Source of the DNA: Oribacterium sp. | GTDB lineage: Bacteria > Bacillota_A > Clostridia > Lachnospirales > Lachnospiraceae | Direction: 5' to 3' | DNA length: 8,300 nucleotides | Assembly (NCBI GenBank): GCA_017940955.1 | Contig: JAGAXP010000174.1 | Span: forward strand, 1-8,300 | Shown: positions 1 through 5,841 of the stretch, in pieces | Layout of the letters: the number at the start of each line of letters is the position of its first letter | How positions within the stretch are numbered: the first letter of the stretch is position 1 | The notes under the pieces: model-generated | Seen by the model: the letters and a program-made list of their open reading frames with translations, nothing else | Told to the model about the DNA's origin: nothing | Databases searched by the model: none | Translations under genes and position numbers: made by a program

Positions 1-373
1 CACGGTTCTGCCTCTTTTCGTTTCCATGCACAAATTCTTTGAATGCCATCGCAATAACGTCGGCATCCCTGCCCTTGAAGAAAACAACATACTTTGGCGG
101 ATCCACGGTCTTGTCTTTTTTCACGGCAAAATCAACATTGTACTTCTTCGCAACACGCTCAAAAGATTTGATGTTGTTCTCCGTTATCTCCATGGTATTC
201 GCACCCTGATCCTTGCCCATTAGCTTCTTTACGGAAATCTTCCCATGCCAGTTAGCCTGCTTATTCTTAAGGTGATTCAAGTAGGCGATCATGGCTTTCT
301 TAAGCACATCGGCAGTCAGTTTGGAGGTTCTGATCACAAGGGCAATAGATTTCTGTGTTACTTCTTCCTGCAT
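1..373 (-). CDS. pcfB: PcfB-family (DUF3801) conjugation protein, 3' end beyond window
   Basis: The reading frame is open for 124 codons and still open at position 1, so the C-terminus is missing. Recognisable features are the N-terminal IALVIRTSKLTADVLKKAM segment, a basic helical stretch, SVKKLMGKDQGANTMEI, and FERVAKKYNVDFAVKKDK followed by KYVVFFKGRDADVIAMAFKEF. These match the DUF3801/PcfB family. PcfB of plasmid pCF10 is an accessory conjugation factor that helps bring the relaxase and processed DNA to the PcfC/VirD4 coupling ATPase at the membrane. Three ATG codons occur in tandem (379, 376, 373). The AGGAGG at 385-380 touches the first one, so the third, with a 6-nt spacer, is the best start. 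A coupling protein gene is expected next, off the left edge. Confidence 0.85.
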   Translation of the reverse strand, partial: MQEEVTQKSIALVIRTSKLTADVLKKAMIAYLNHLKNKQANWHGKISVKKLMGKDQGANTMEITENNIKSFERVAKKYNVDFAVKKDKTVDPPKYVVFFKGRDADVIAMAFKEFVHGNEKRQNR

Positions 374-507
374 CATCATCCTCCTGTCTTTCGTTTATCC
401 TCTGGTAATGTTCACAGCCAGGGAGGCACCAGCAGCCTCCTAAGATATATTTTTCTCATATCGTTCCTTTCCTCCGGTCTCATACCGGATAATAATCTCC
501 ATAACGC
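374..507 (-). promoter_or_regulatory. pcfB leader region with short dyads
   Basis: This is the space between the operon terminator and pcfB. Reading toward pcfB it holds a perfect 5-bp inverted repeat with a 5-nt loop (474-488, CCGGT/ACCGG). A possible 15-residue leader peptide (459-412) follows. Inside that lies a 6-bp GGAGGC/GCCTCC hairpin (422-440) that pairs up an internal AGGAGG. The functional pcfB Shine-Dalgarno comes last (385-380). I see no convincing -35/-10 pair inside the stretch. Either the promoter is weak or transcription enters through the upstream terminator. A control role is inferred from this layout. Confidence 0.4.
412..459 (-). CDS. possible 15-residue leader peptide upstream of pcfB
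   Basis: ATG at 459 opens a 15-codon frame reading MRKIYLRRLLVPPWL and ends in TGA at 414-412, 38 nt before the pcfB start. An AAAGGA motif sits a few bases upstream, with GGAGG at 475-471 further back. The peptide contains a Pro-Pro pair close to its stop. Its coding sequence includes an internal Shine-Dalgarno-like AGGAGG (441-436) that forms one arm of a small hairpin. Both features can slow ribosomes, so a regulatory leader peptide is plausible. It may also be a chance frame, since length alone proves nothing. Confidence 0.3.
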   Translation of the reverse strand: MRKIYLRRLLVPPWL

Positions 508-556
508 AAAAAAGGAGCAGCCCTTACGTCTCCGAAGAGATATAAAAACTGCTCCT
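508..556 (-). terminator. Rho-independent terminator after the replication/partition operon
   Basis: On the minus strand AGGAGCAG (556-549) pairs perfectly with CTGCTCCT (520-513) and runs into a T tract (513-508). Between the arms lies a second small stem, TCTC-TTCG-GAGA (540-529), with a stable UUCG tetraloop. The structure starts 47 nt past the stop codon of the last operon gene and should separate that operon from pcfB. Because pcfB is co-directed, regulated readthrough is also possible. Confidence 0.75.
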
Positions 557-602
557 ATCGCTGTAAATTTGTATTAAGATTGCTTTGTCTGACTCAAATT
601 TG

Positions 603-965
603 TCAATCTTCCAAATAGAATGATGGCACTAAATCATGGCTCTTATATTTGATATCATATTGAAAACCCGATTTTATCACCTGATTGATATACTCCTTAA
701 TTTCATCAAGTGTGAACTTTTGCAAGCCTTCCTTAAACATCTGAGTCTCAGCATATATAAAATCATCGTTATCAGGATCCCTGTATCCACCACTTCCCAC
801 AGATTCATAAAGTTGTGACTTCTTGCAGTAATCCCACCAAAGAATTGATGAAATACAACCGCCCTCGGCATAAAGAAGATCTAAAAAAGACTCCCAATCC
901 TTGAATAAATATTCTGAGCAGAATGAATGCTCATTTATATAGTTCTGTATTCTTTCATTTATCAT
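603..965 (-). CDS. small acidic hypothetical protein, accessory gene
   Basis: It encodes 120 residues starting MINERIQNYINEH, with no signal peptide or membrane segment. It is rich in aromatic residues (FKDWESFLDLLYAEGG, ILWWDYC, GGYRDPDNDDF) and ends in VPSFYLED. The overall look is a compact, soluble, acidic protein. I do not recognise a named domain with confidence. Small proteins of this kind are common ICE accessory genes, and an immunity or inhibitor role is possible but unsupported. The start has only a poor binding site, a GGGG run 5-6 nt before the ATG. It lies 29 nt after the preceding gene and is the last gene before the terminator. Its DNA is visibly more A+T-rich than the other operon genes, which suggests separate acquisition. 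Confidence 0.72.
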   Translation of the reverse strand: MINERIQNYINEHSFCSEYLFKDWESFLDLLYAEGGCISSILWWDYCKKSQLYESVGSGGYRDPDNDDFIYAETQMFKEGLQKFTLDEIKEYINQVIKSGFQYDIKYKSHDLVPSFYLED

Positions 966-994
966 GATGTCCCCGCAAATTCAAATTCATCTAT

Positions 995-1387
995 TCATAC
1001 CTTGTCCTGTTCTATAATCACTTTTTTCACATAATGTGTTGAGTACAGATTTTCCATATACTCATTTCCGGTCTTGGTGAATCTGAGCTTCACCGTCTCC
1101 TTATTCTTCCGTCCCCACTGCTTATAAAAAGTGAAGCTGGGCTTCAGATTATTCTTTGCTGCATAACGCTTCATTTCATTAAGGATTGCGGTCAGTTTCT
1201 TCAGATTGACCTTGCAGACCTTTTCCAGATACGGAATCTGTCCGTTACGCCATCTCTCATAATCTTCCTTTGAAAGTATCTGCATATCCATCAGCGTCTG
1301 CACCGCTGTCGCATACCCTGTATTGTTGACCTGATGGTACATGGAATTTCCAACCTCACCGACCAGGTTATCATGATTTCTCGCCAT
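995..1387 (-). CDS. conserved ICE-type hypothetical protein
   Basis: With the ATG at 1387 it encodes 130 residues beginning MARNHDNLVGEVGNSMYHQV. The centre has GYATAVQTLMDMQILSKEDY, ERWRNGQIPYLEKVC and a basic helix. The C-terminus has LKPSFTFYKQWGRK, LRFTKTGNEYMENLYSTHYV. From memory this pattern (VGN..Y, GYATPV, W..G.IPYLEKVC, LKPS...YK.WG, LRFSKTG, ATHYV-like end) recurs in small unannotated proteins of clostridial conjugative elements. I know no function for it; size and basic character would fit a DNA-binding regulator. Start choice: ATG 1387 has AGGAG 11 nt upstream and begins at the conserved part. An in-frame ATG at 1432 would add 15 poorly conserved-looking residues just past the upstream stop. 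Confidence 0.72.
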   Translation of the reverse strand: MARNHDNLVGEVGNSMYHQVNNTGYATAVQTLMDMQILSKEDYERWRNGQIPYLEKVCKVNLKKLTAILNEMKRYAAKNNLKPSFTFYKQWGRKNKETVKLRFTKTGNEYMENLYSTHYVKKVIIEQDKV

Positions 1388-1436
1388 TATCCTCACCGCT
1401 CCTGTGTTTGTCTTATATAATATCGGCATCATCTGC

Positions 1437-2147
1437 CTACCGCAAGAGATAGATCGTATAAAGATTTGCAAATACCATGCTGTTTTCTACTTTTAGGTCA
1501 TCCAGTAAAAGACACTGGAACAGCACCGCCCGAATCACATCATCATTCAGTTTAAAAAGCTCACTGTATTTTCCATAAGCCGCCTCCGGTGATTTATACT
1601 CAGAAGTCGCCTGCTGTGTGCCTGCATCGGTGGCATGTGGTGTAACTTCATCCCGTGCCATATTCTTTCTGTAATCAAGGCAATCCGCATAGAGAGAACG
1701 AATCTGATATTTTCCAAAATAGAAAGAATAGGCTTCTTTCCCATCATAGGTTTTCTTACATTTCTCCAGTTCATCCTCTGCTATGGAAAATGCGCATACA
1801 TCAGTCTCTATCACGGTTTTGCCGTTATAATCCGGCTTAAGCTTTCTGCCATACCAGTTGATGTGCTGATAGATTTCCTCACGCCCGGTAATGAGCGAAG
1901 CTCTGTGAAAATCAGTCTTACCCAGGAATACATCCATGTAGACATTGTTTGCAGACAGGGTATCATTCCATATCAGCTTCCGGTATTCTTTCACACGGAG
2001 AAGATATTGTAAGATACCAAGAAGTCTCTCCCTGCTGTCTATATCTCTAAACCCATCCGCTGGAACCTCCACGCTTTCAAATGCCAGCGGAGTGGACCCT
2101 TTGGCTATCTCCTTTGCCACAAGTGTCTTTAAATCTTTCTTTGCCAT
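1437..2147 (-). CDS. hypothetical soluble protein of the ICE operon
   Basis: It encodes 236 residues from ATG 2147, which has GGGAGG 5 nt upstream; in-frame sequence before it lacks a binding site. It begins MAKKDLKTLVAKEIAKGS, followed by a helical region (ERLLGILQYLLRVKEYRKLIW). A mixed central part includes LGKTDFHRASLITGREEIYQHINWYGRKL, and the end is leucine-rich (RAVLFQCLLLDDLKVENS). There is no signal peptide, no clear membrane span and no nucleotide-binding or nuclease motif that I can see. A threonine- and alanine-rich stretch around residues 175-195 looks like a linker. It sits between the membrane protein gene and the small conserved gene, so it probably belongs to element maintenance or conjugation control. 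Function unknown. Confidence 0.75.
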   Translation of the reverse strand: MAKKDLKTLVAKEIAKGSTPLAFESVEVPADGFRDIDSRERLLGILQYLLRVKEYRKLIWNDTLSANNVYMDVFLGKTDFHRASLITGREEIYQHINWYGRKLKPDYNGKTVIETDVCAFSIAEDELEKCKKTYDGKEAYSFYFGKYQIRSLYADCLDYRKNMARDEVTPHATDAGTQQATSEYKSPEAAYGKYSELFKLNDDVIRAVLFQCLLLDDLKVENSMVFANLYTIYLLR

Positions 2148-2249
2148 ATGCGCCTCCCTTGCAAACAAAAAGAAGCCGCATTTCCCTGAAATAACCGCTC
2201 CTTATCAATATATTCCGTATTCACTTTTTGACCGGTATTACTGCTCTGT

Positions 2250-2570
2250 TCAGATATGCCCGGAAATGATCTGAAAAAACGCTATTATGACTTTTATCAT
2301 CATGATGATGACCACGAATCCTCCGATAATGCCGCCGATGATACAGTCAAGCGCAAATACTCCGAGTGATCCGGCAATACCATAGTTCCTTGGTATCAGT
2401 ACCATGCACATGCGTCTGATCCCGAAAGGAAATCCCACAAGTATCCAGAACAGGAACAGGTCGAATCCATCCGGTTTATTGCACTCCGGATAACAGAACA
2501 GCATCATGAAGCCTATTGACGATACCGGTATGATAACCTTGAAAAACGATGCCTGTAACCTCTCACTCAT
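2250..2570 (-). CDS. small multi-pass membrane protein (DUF6050-like)
   Basis: It encodes 106 residues with about three hydrophobic segments: residues 10-27, 36-57 and 64-104, the last long enough for two passes. The middle has the charged break FPFGIRRMCMVLIPRNYGIAGSLGVFALDCIIGG, and the 'GIRRM...IAG..GVFAL..IIGG' pattern is what I recall for DUF6050 proteins of clostridial mobile elements. Its ATG overlaps the repA stop codon by 8 nt (ATGAGTGA) and has GGAGA 7 nt upstream. It is therefore probably translationally coupled to repA. Function unknown; it may sit in the inner membrane near the transfer machinery. The family name is from memory and should be checked. Confidence 0.78.
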   Translation of the reverse strand: MSERLQASFFKVIIPVSSIGFMMLFCYPECNKPDGFDLFLFWILVGFPFGIRRMCMVLIPRNYGIAGSLGVFALDCIIGGIIGGFVVIIMMIKVIIAFFQIISGHI

Positions 2571-3627
2571 TAGCTGCTCTCCTCATTTCTTCCTCACCCT
2601 TTTTCTTTTCCAAAATATCCGCCCATCCGCCGCCATACATGCCGTACTGCACATCATTTGTGATATACGCCTGCGTCGTGATCGAAGATGTATAAAGCAC
2701 CGATATCATGTATTTTTTCACATGACGTATCTTGTCAGTCACTTCAGAAAACTGCTTCATCGCCATAAGGACATCATCCCCTGAGAGCTTTAACATCCTT
2801 GACCGTACTACGGCAGCCGGAAGAACCGTATCATGGATCTTGTACTCCTTTGTTTTCCCGATCACCACATCGACCATGACACTGTAAAAATCATCAAAGA
2901 GCCTCCTGTCAGTATCATACTTAAGGCTTCGGATAGTATTGTCATAGTCTATGTTATCCCTGATCAGCTGAACATAATCCTCATACTCTTCTGTCTTCGC
3001 TTTTTCTCTTTCCGTCCTTCCTTCACCGGCAGTTATCCACAACGGTCGTTTGTGGGGATCTTCTGTATCCTGAAGGATGGAAGGAGTCTCATTAAACTCT
3101 GTATTATTAATATTAGTCTCTTTAGGTGCGGATTTTCCCACTTCAAGAATACGGTTTTTCCCATCTTTAGAGATCGGTTTTTCCTCTGTCAAGACATCGT
3201 TTTTTTCGTATTCAGAAAAAAGTTGTCCACAATCGTCCCGTTTCTCTGACATCGGTTTTTCCGACTTCTTGGTTGCAAAATCCTTAACATAGATGAGGTC
3301 AGGTTTTCCCTGACCTCTCCGTTTCTTTTCTATCAAGCCATATTCGATCAGATTGTTGAGTGCCGTCCTCGCCTTATCTGTGCTTTTGGCTTTGATCATC
3401 TTTTTTATGGAATCCAGTGAATGTATCACATAGGTGCGTCCCTCCTCGTCTATCCAGCCGTTACGCTTGGAATAATCCATATGTTCAAGCAGGATACCGT
3501 ATAAGGTGCATTCCTCCAGACCTAAGTTTTCGTAATCAGGATCCTCATATAAAACCTTCGGAACCTTCAGGAAGCGGAACTGTTCGCTTCTTTCGCCGGA
3601 ATAATAATCATATTCAAATTTTGCCAT
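2563..3627 (-). CDS. repA: replication initiator protein A (RepA_N domain, DUF6017-like C-terminus)
   Basis: It encodes 354 residues. Residues about 15-120 form the RepA_N winged-helix domain: RFLKVPKVLYEDPDYENLGLEE, then LYGILLEHMDYSKRNGW, and TALNNLIEYGLIEKKRRGQGKP. A polar linker (about 125-215) follows, then a C-terminal domain (about 215-340) with YEDYVQLIRDNIDYD, VVRSRMLKLSGDDVLMAMKQ and RHVKKYMISVLYTS, as in DUF6017. RepA_N proteins start replication by binding repeats inside their own gene, and the linker here contains such repeats. Start: GGAGGG (3641-3636) is 8 nt before ATG 3627 but only 2 nt before an in-frame GTG at 3633, so ATG 3627 is preferred. That ATG lies 2 nt after the parB stop, so coupling is likely. 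Confidence 0.92.
   Translation of the reverse strand: MAKFEYDYYSGERSEQFRFLKVPKVLYEDPDYENLGLEECTLYGILLEHMDYSKRNGWIDEEGRTYVIHSLDSIKKMIKAKSTDKARTALNNLIEYGLIEKKRRGQGKPDLIYVKDFATKKSEKPMSEKRDDCGQLFSEYEKNDVLTEEKPISKDGKNRILEVGKSAPKETNINNTEFNETPSILQDTEDPHKRPLWITAGEGRTEREKAKTEEYEDYVQLIRDNIDYDNTIRSLKYDTDRRLFDDFYSVMVDVVIGKTKEYKIHDTVLPAAVVRSRMLKLSGDDVLMAMKQFSEVTDKIRHVKKYMISVLYTSSITTQAYITNDVQYGMYGGGWADILEKKKGEEEMRRAANE
3033..3041 (+). promoter_or_regulatory. DnaA box, perfect consensus
   Basis: The plus strand reads TTATCCACA, identical to the standard bacterial DnaA-binding 9-mer. It lies 83 bp from the nearest iteron, with the A+T-rich tract between them. Host DnaA could help open the origin here. Confidence 0.65.
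3124..3262 (-). repeat. iteron array, five copies
   Basis: Read on the coding strand the copies are GGAAAAACCGATGTC (3262-3248), GAAAAAAACGATGTC (3207-3193), GGAAAAACCGATCTC (3184-3170), GGAAAAACCGTATTC (3161-3147) and a weaker GGAAAATCCGCACCT (3138-3124). The last four are exactly 23 bp apart, about two helical turns, so they would present to RepA on the same DNA face. The first is 55 bp from the second. Successive copies fall in different codon phases and encode EKPMS, EKNDV, EKPIS, KNRIL and KSAP, so they are DNA repeats, not protein repeats. Confidence 0.75.
3223..3231 (+). promoter_or_regulatory. DnaA box with one mismatch
   Basis: TTGTCCACA differs from the consensus TTATCCACA at one position. 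It has the same orientation as the perfect box at 3033 and shares its flanks (GTTxTCCACAA). It occupies the gap between the fifth iteron and the regular array. Confidence 0.5.
3295..3317. repeat. perfect 8-bp inverted repeat beside the iterons
   Basis: GAGGTCAG (3295-3302) and CTGACCTC (3310-3317) flank a 7-nt loop GTTTTCC. The loop side resembles the iteron core (AGGTTTTCC). The dyad encodes RGQGKPDL at the edge of the winged-helix domain, so part of its sequence may be protein-driven. It could be an extra initiator site or a hairpin. Confidence 0.4.
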
Positions 3628-3629
3628 GG

Positions 3630-4544
3630 TCACATCCCTCCGTGCTTCTTTCGGTATTCTTTGAGGAGCCTGACTATAAGGCTCTCTACCTCCGCATCGC
3701 TTACATCCGCCGGGAAATACTGCATGATCACCTCATGCTTTATGACCACATTTCTTTCCTTGATACCGGCTACTGTAAGCAGGGCATGTATGGCTTCCTT
3801 TGTACAGGTTTTCTCCTGGCTGAGCTTCTTTATCTGCTGCGCCTGTGACAATGAGGGAAATACCTCGTCCTCCTGCATCACCTGCATAAGAAGATACTGC
3901 TCGTTCGGTGACAGATACGATAATTCGACTGCTGGATTAAACTTGATCTTTTTGCTGTCAACCATATCCAGAAGTTCTGGGAGAAGTTCCGTAAGGCGTA
4001 TGTAACGCTGAATGGTTCTGGCACTTTCGTTTGCAGTTTCCGCCATGGCCTCATCTGCCCGGAAATTCGTGCCAACTTGGCACGAATTTTCTTTAGACGG
4101 TCTGCCCGCCTTATGCTTCAATGCGTCCAGCTTCATCTTATATGCATATGCCTTTTCGCTCGGCAATATCTCTTCCCTCTGGAGATTGGAGTCAACCATA
4201 GCGATAACGGCTTCATCATCTGTCAGCTCCCTTATGATGATCGGAACCGTCTTAAGCCCGACAATCTCAGCCGCATGTCTGCGTCTGTGGCCTGATATGA
4301 CTTCATAGCCGCCTGCCTGTCTGCTCCGTACCATGATAGGTACAAGGATCCCGTTTTCACGGATACTCTCAACGGTCTGTGACATCTTTTCATCGTCAAG
4401 CACCTTGAAAGGATGATTCTGAAAAGAAAACAGATCACTGATCGGAACCTCCATTATCTGTCCTGTCTGTTCTTCATCAATTCCAAAGAGGGAATCAAGA
4501 GGTTTCAGCTTCATCCTGTCCGGCAATGGTTTTTTAGCAGCCAT
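3630..4544 (-). CDS. parB: ParB/Spo0J-family partition protein
   Basis: It encodes 304 residues. An N-terminal lead (1-30) precedes the ParB nuclease/CTPase-like domain (about 31-125): VPISDLFSFQNHPFKV, SIRENGILVPIMVR, and the hallmark GGYEVISGHRRRHAAE at residues 78-93. It continues with VPIIIRELTDDEAVIAMVDSNLQREEILPSEKAYAYKMK. A helix-turn-helix region follows (MAETANESARTIQRYIRLTELLPELL), then a C-terminal helical domain. ParB binds a centromere and loads onto DNA for ParA-driven segregation, here of the excised or replicating ICE. The ATG overlaps the last 11 nt of parA, with GGAGG 9 nt upstream, and the stop is 2 nt from the repA start. A perfect palindrome lies within the gene (4063-4089). 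Confidence 0.93.
   Translation of the reverse strand: MAAKKPLPDRMKLKPLDSLFGIDEEQTGQIMEVPISDLFSFQNHPFKVLDDEKMSQTVESIRENGILVPIMVRSRQAGGYEVISGHRRRHAAEIVGLKTVPIIIRELTDDEAVIAMVDSNLQREEILPSEKAYAYKMKLDALKHKAGRPSKENSCQVGTNFRADEAMAETANESARTIQRYIRLTELLPELLDMVDSKKIKFNPAVELSYLSPNEQYLLMQVMQEDEVFPSLSQAQQIKKLSQEKTCTKEAIHALLTVAGIKERNVVIKHEVIMQYFPADVSDAEVESLIVRLLKEYRKKHGGM
4063..4089. repeat. perfect 27-bp palindrome inside parB, candidate centromere or operator
   Basis: AAATTCGTGCCAA (4063-4075) and TTGGCACGAATTT (4077-4089) are exact reverse complements around one central C. It encodes NSCQVGTNF between the CTPase-like domain and the helix-turn-helix region. Perfect 13-bp arms in coding DNA are very unlikely by chance. 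It does not match the chromosomal parS consensus (TGTTTCACGTGAAACA). With only a 1-nt centre it would be poor as an RNA hairpin and suits a dimeric protein better. Confidence 0.55.
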
Positions 4545-5319
4545 AAGATAACACCTCCCTCGTCAGCTCCTCAAATGCTCTCGCGACTTTGCCCTTCGGG
4601 TCATGCTTATAAATACTTATCCCGTGGGCGGTACACTCCTTTGCCCTCACCGACTCCGGTATCATCACATCAAATATCCTTATCTGACTGCCGTATGCTT
4701 CACGCAGCTTTTCAATGATATCCTTTTCGTGATTGGTACGGGTATTGACCTTGTTTATCACGATACCTTCCACTTCCAGCTTGCGGTTCAGCTTCCTTTT
4801 CGTGGAGCCTATGGAACTGAGGAGTTGCTGTAATCCCGCCATGGACAGATAAGACGCTTCAACCGGGATTATGACCGAATCGACTGCCGTAAGCACGTTG
4901 ATCGTTACCAAATTTAAGCTCGGAGAACAGTCGATCAGGATATAGTCGTAATCATCCCTTACCTGTGATACAAACGAATCAATCAGGTGCTCACGGCTTA
5001 AGGCGTTCATTATCATGTAATCCATACCCGCAAGCTTTATATTACATGGCATGATATCCACGCCCTCATCGTTATGCAGGATGTATTCCGATGCATCAAT
5101 GGCATCCTCATTTATCTCCCGCTCCATAAAAGAACCCAGCGTATTTTCAAGTTCATCCGCATTATCTATCCCAAGACTTGATGTAAGATTGCTCTGCGGA
5201 TCTGCGTCGATCACAAGTACCTTTTTGCCGTTTATGGCAAGCCCGACTCCAAGATTACTTGTTAACGCTGTTTTCCCGACTCCTCCCTTTTGGTTAGCTA
5301 CGGCTAATACTCTGCACAT
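4534..5319 (-). CDS. parA: ParA/Soj-family partition ATPase
   Basis: It encodes 261 residues. The deviant Walker A motif is NQKGGVGKTALT at residues 9-20 (K11 and K16 present; the usual second Thr is Ala18). Walker A' follows as VLVIDADPQSN (34-44) and Walker B as YILIDCSPSL (126-135). The rest is typical: PVEASYLSMAGL, EVEGIVINKVNTRT, and a C-terminal PESVRAKECTAHGISIYKHDPKGKVARAFEEL. ParA forms ATP-dependent dimers on the nucleoid and, with ParB, positions DNA copies. No N-terminal helix-turn-helix extension is present, so it is a short type and unlikely to autoregulate by direct operator binding. Start: GGAGG is 9 nt before ATG 5319 and directly abuts an in-frame TTG at 5328, so ATG 5319 is chosen. 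Confidence 0.94.
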   Translation of the reverse strand: MCRVLAVANQKGGVGKTALTSNLGVGLAINGKKVLVIDADPQSNLTSSLGIDNADELENTLGSFMEREINEDAIDASEYILHNDEGVDIMPCNIKLAGMDYMIMNALSREHLIDSFVSQVRDDYDYILIDCSPSLNLVTINVLTAVDSVIIPVEASYLSMAGLQQLLSSIGSTKRKLNRKLEVEGIVINKVNTRTNHEKDIIEKLREAYGSQIRIFDVMIPESVRAKECTAHGISIYKHDPKGKVARAFEELTREVLSYGC

Positions 5320-5338
5320 ACCTTTCAACCTCCGTTCT

Positions 5339-5515
5339 CTATGCGTATTTTTTGTTTTCCCTGTCTACCTCTACATACATCCGGTAGAAACGGTTTGAAC
5401 CTTTAATGGCGTATGGCTCGGATATGCGGATGACGTGGATTCTTTTGTCCCTTTCAAGGGTCTTTCGGAACCATTTCATATCTCTCTTGGTTCCCATCAA
5501 TCTCACCTTCAGCAT
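5339..5515 (-). CDS. 58-residue DUF3970-like protein
   Basis: The protein reads MLKVRLMGTKRDMKWFRKTL, then a basic middle and RISEPYAIKGSNRFYRMYVEVD. The LKVRLxGT start, central ISEPY and final FYRxYVxV pattern resemble the small DUF3970 (YvzF-like) family, whose role is unknown. ATG 5515 has GGAGG 6 nt upstream, a textbook spacing. A longer in-frame start at 5593 overlaps the upstream gene and lacks a binding site. The stop lies 19 nt before parA, so the two are almost certainly co-transcribed. Its short alpha/beta pattern and basic charge would fit a small accessory or DNA-interacting protein. Confidence 0.75.
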   Translation of the reverse strand: MLKVRLMGTKRDMKWFRKTLERDKRIHVIRISEPYAIKGSNRFYRMYVEVDRENKKYA

Positions 5516-5535
5516 ATCTCTCCTCCATACGGCCC

Positions 5536-5763
5536 CTATCTGCGATAGTTTCCGTAGAATAGAAGCCTCTTTCTTCTCATATCTGTATTGCAATGACTCT
5601 GTACCTCTGTATAACTTCCTTTTCCATACCTGTTGCTTTTGTTAAATCCAATAGTGTCTGTTGCCACATCATGAATCCGACACCAGTACGCCGATAGCCG
5701 ATCACTTTCATTGAGAAGCATGTGCATCGTTCTTTTTGCACTTATCGCTGTGTTATTTGCCAT
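5536..5763 (-). CDS. first gene of the partition/replication operon, small hypothetical protein
   Basis: It encodes 75 residues starting MANNTAISAKRTMHMLLNESDRLSAYW. It looks helical at the N-terminus, then polar (FNKSNRYGKGSYTEVQS), and ends in a basic tail (DMRRKRLLFYGNYRR). The ATG at 5763 has the best ribosome binding site in the window, AAAGGAGG with a 7-nt spacer. The frame ends 20 nt before the next start. I do not recognise a family. Its position ahead of parA suggests a regulator or accessory factor. An overlapping +1 frame (5711-5577) is also open, so an ancestral frameshift cannot be excluded; the binding site and spacing favour the frame given. Confidence 0.62.
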   Translation of the reverse strand: MANNTAISAKRTMHMLLNESDRLSAYWCRIHDVATDTIGFNKSNRYGKGSYTEVQSHCNTDMRRKRLLFYGNYRR

Positions 5764-5803
5764 ACTGATTCCTCCTTTGGCTGTTGTTGATTTTTTGCAT
5801 GAG

Positions 5804-5837
5804 AAAAGGCATCTCCGATATTTCTGGAAATGCCCTT
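5804..5837 (-). terminator. terminator or attenuator in the operon leader
   Basis: On the minus strand GGCATTTCC (5834-5826) pairs with GGAGATGCC (5816-5808), nine pairs including one G-U, around a 9-nt loop. TTTTCTC follows. It ends only about 25 nt before the AAAGGAGG of the first operon gene (5778-5771). That gap is too short for a complete promoter, so operon transcription should pass through this structure. That is the geometry of an attenuator. Confidence 0.6.
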
Positions 5838-5841
5838 CAAA

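Larger units (their letters stand above)
3033..3317. other. oriV: candidate replication origin (oriV) inside repA
   Basis: The repA linker-coding DNA contains everything expected of an iteron origin. There is a perfect DnaA box (3033-3041), an A+T-rich tract (about 3090-3117, core 3102-3115 entirely A/T), and four 15-bp iterons at exact 23-bp steps. A second DnaA-like box (3223-3231), a fifth iteron (3248-3262) and a nearby inverted repeat (3295-3317) complete it. Origins of RepA_N-family plasmids are known to lie in the middle of the initiator gene, which agrees with this position. Function is inferred from arrangement. Confidence 0.72.

Noticed and set aside
245..577. 110-codon plus-strand open frame
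   Set aside because: It runs antisense to pcfB, its leader and the terminator, has no ribosome binding site, and its residues look like a shadow frame.
2120..2216. Short GTG-started frame between the membrane protein and the 236-residue protein
   Set aside because: It has no Shine-Dalgarno sequence and overlaps the next gene's start; no evidence of coding.
1635..2274. Plus-strand frames of 125, 61 and 109 codons opposite the 236-residue gene
   Set aside because: They are antisense shadows of a gene with a clear start and binding site.
4063..4089. Palindrome as canonical parS
   Set aside because: It does not match TGTTTCACGTGAAACA; kept only as a non-canonical candidate site.
5516..5593. 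N-terminal extension of the DUF3970-like gene to a start at 5593
   Set aside because: It overlaps the preceding gene and has no binding site, whereas ATG 5515 has GGAGG at 6 nt and begins at the conserved residues.
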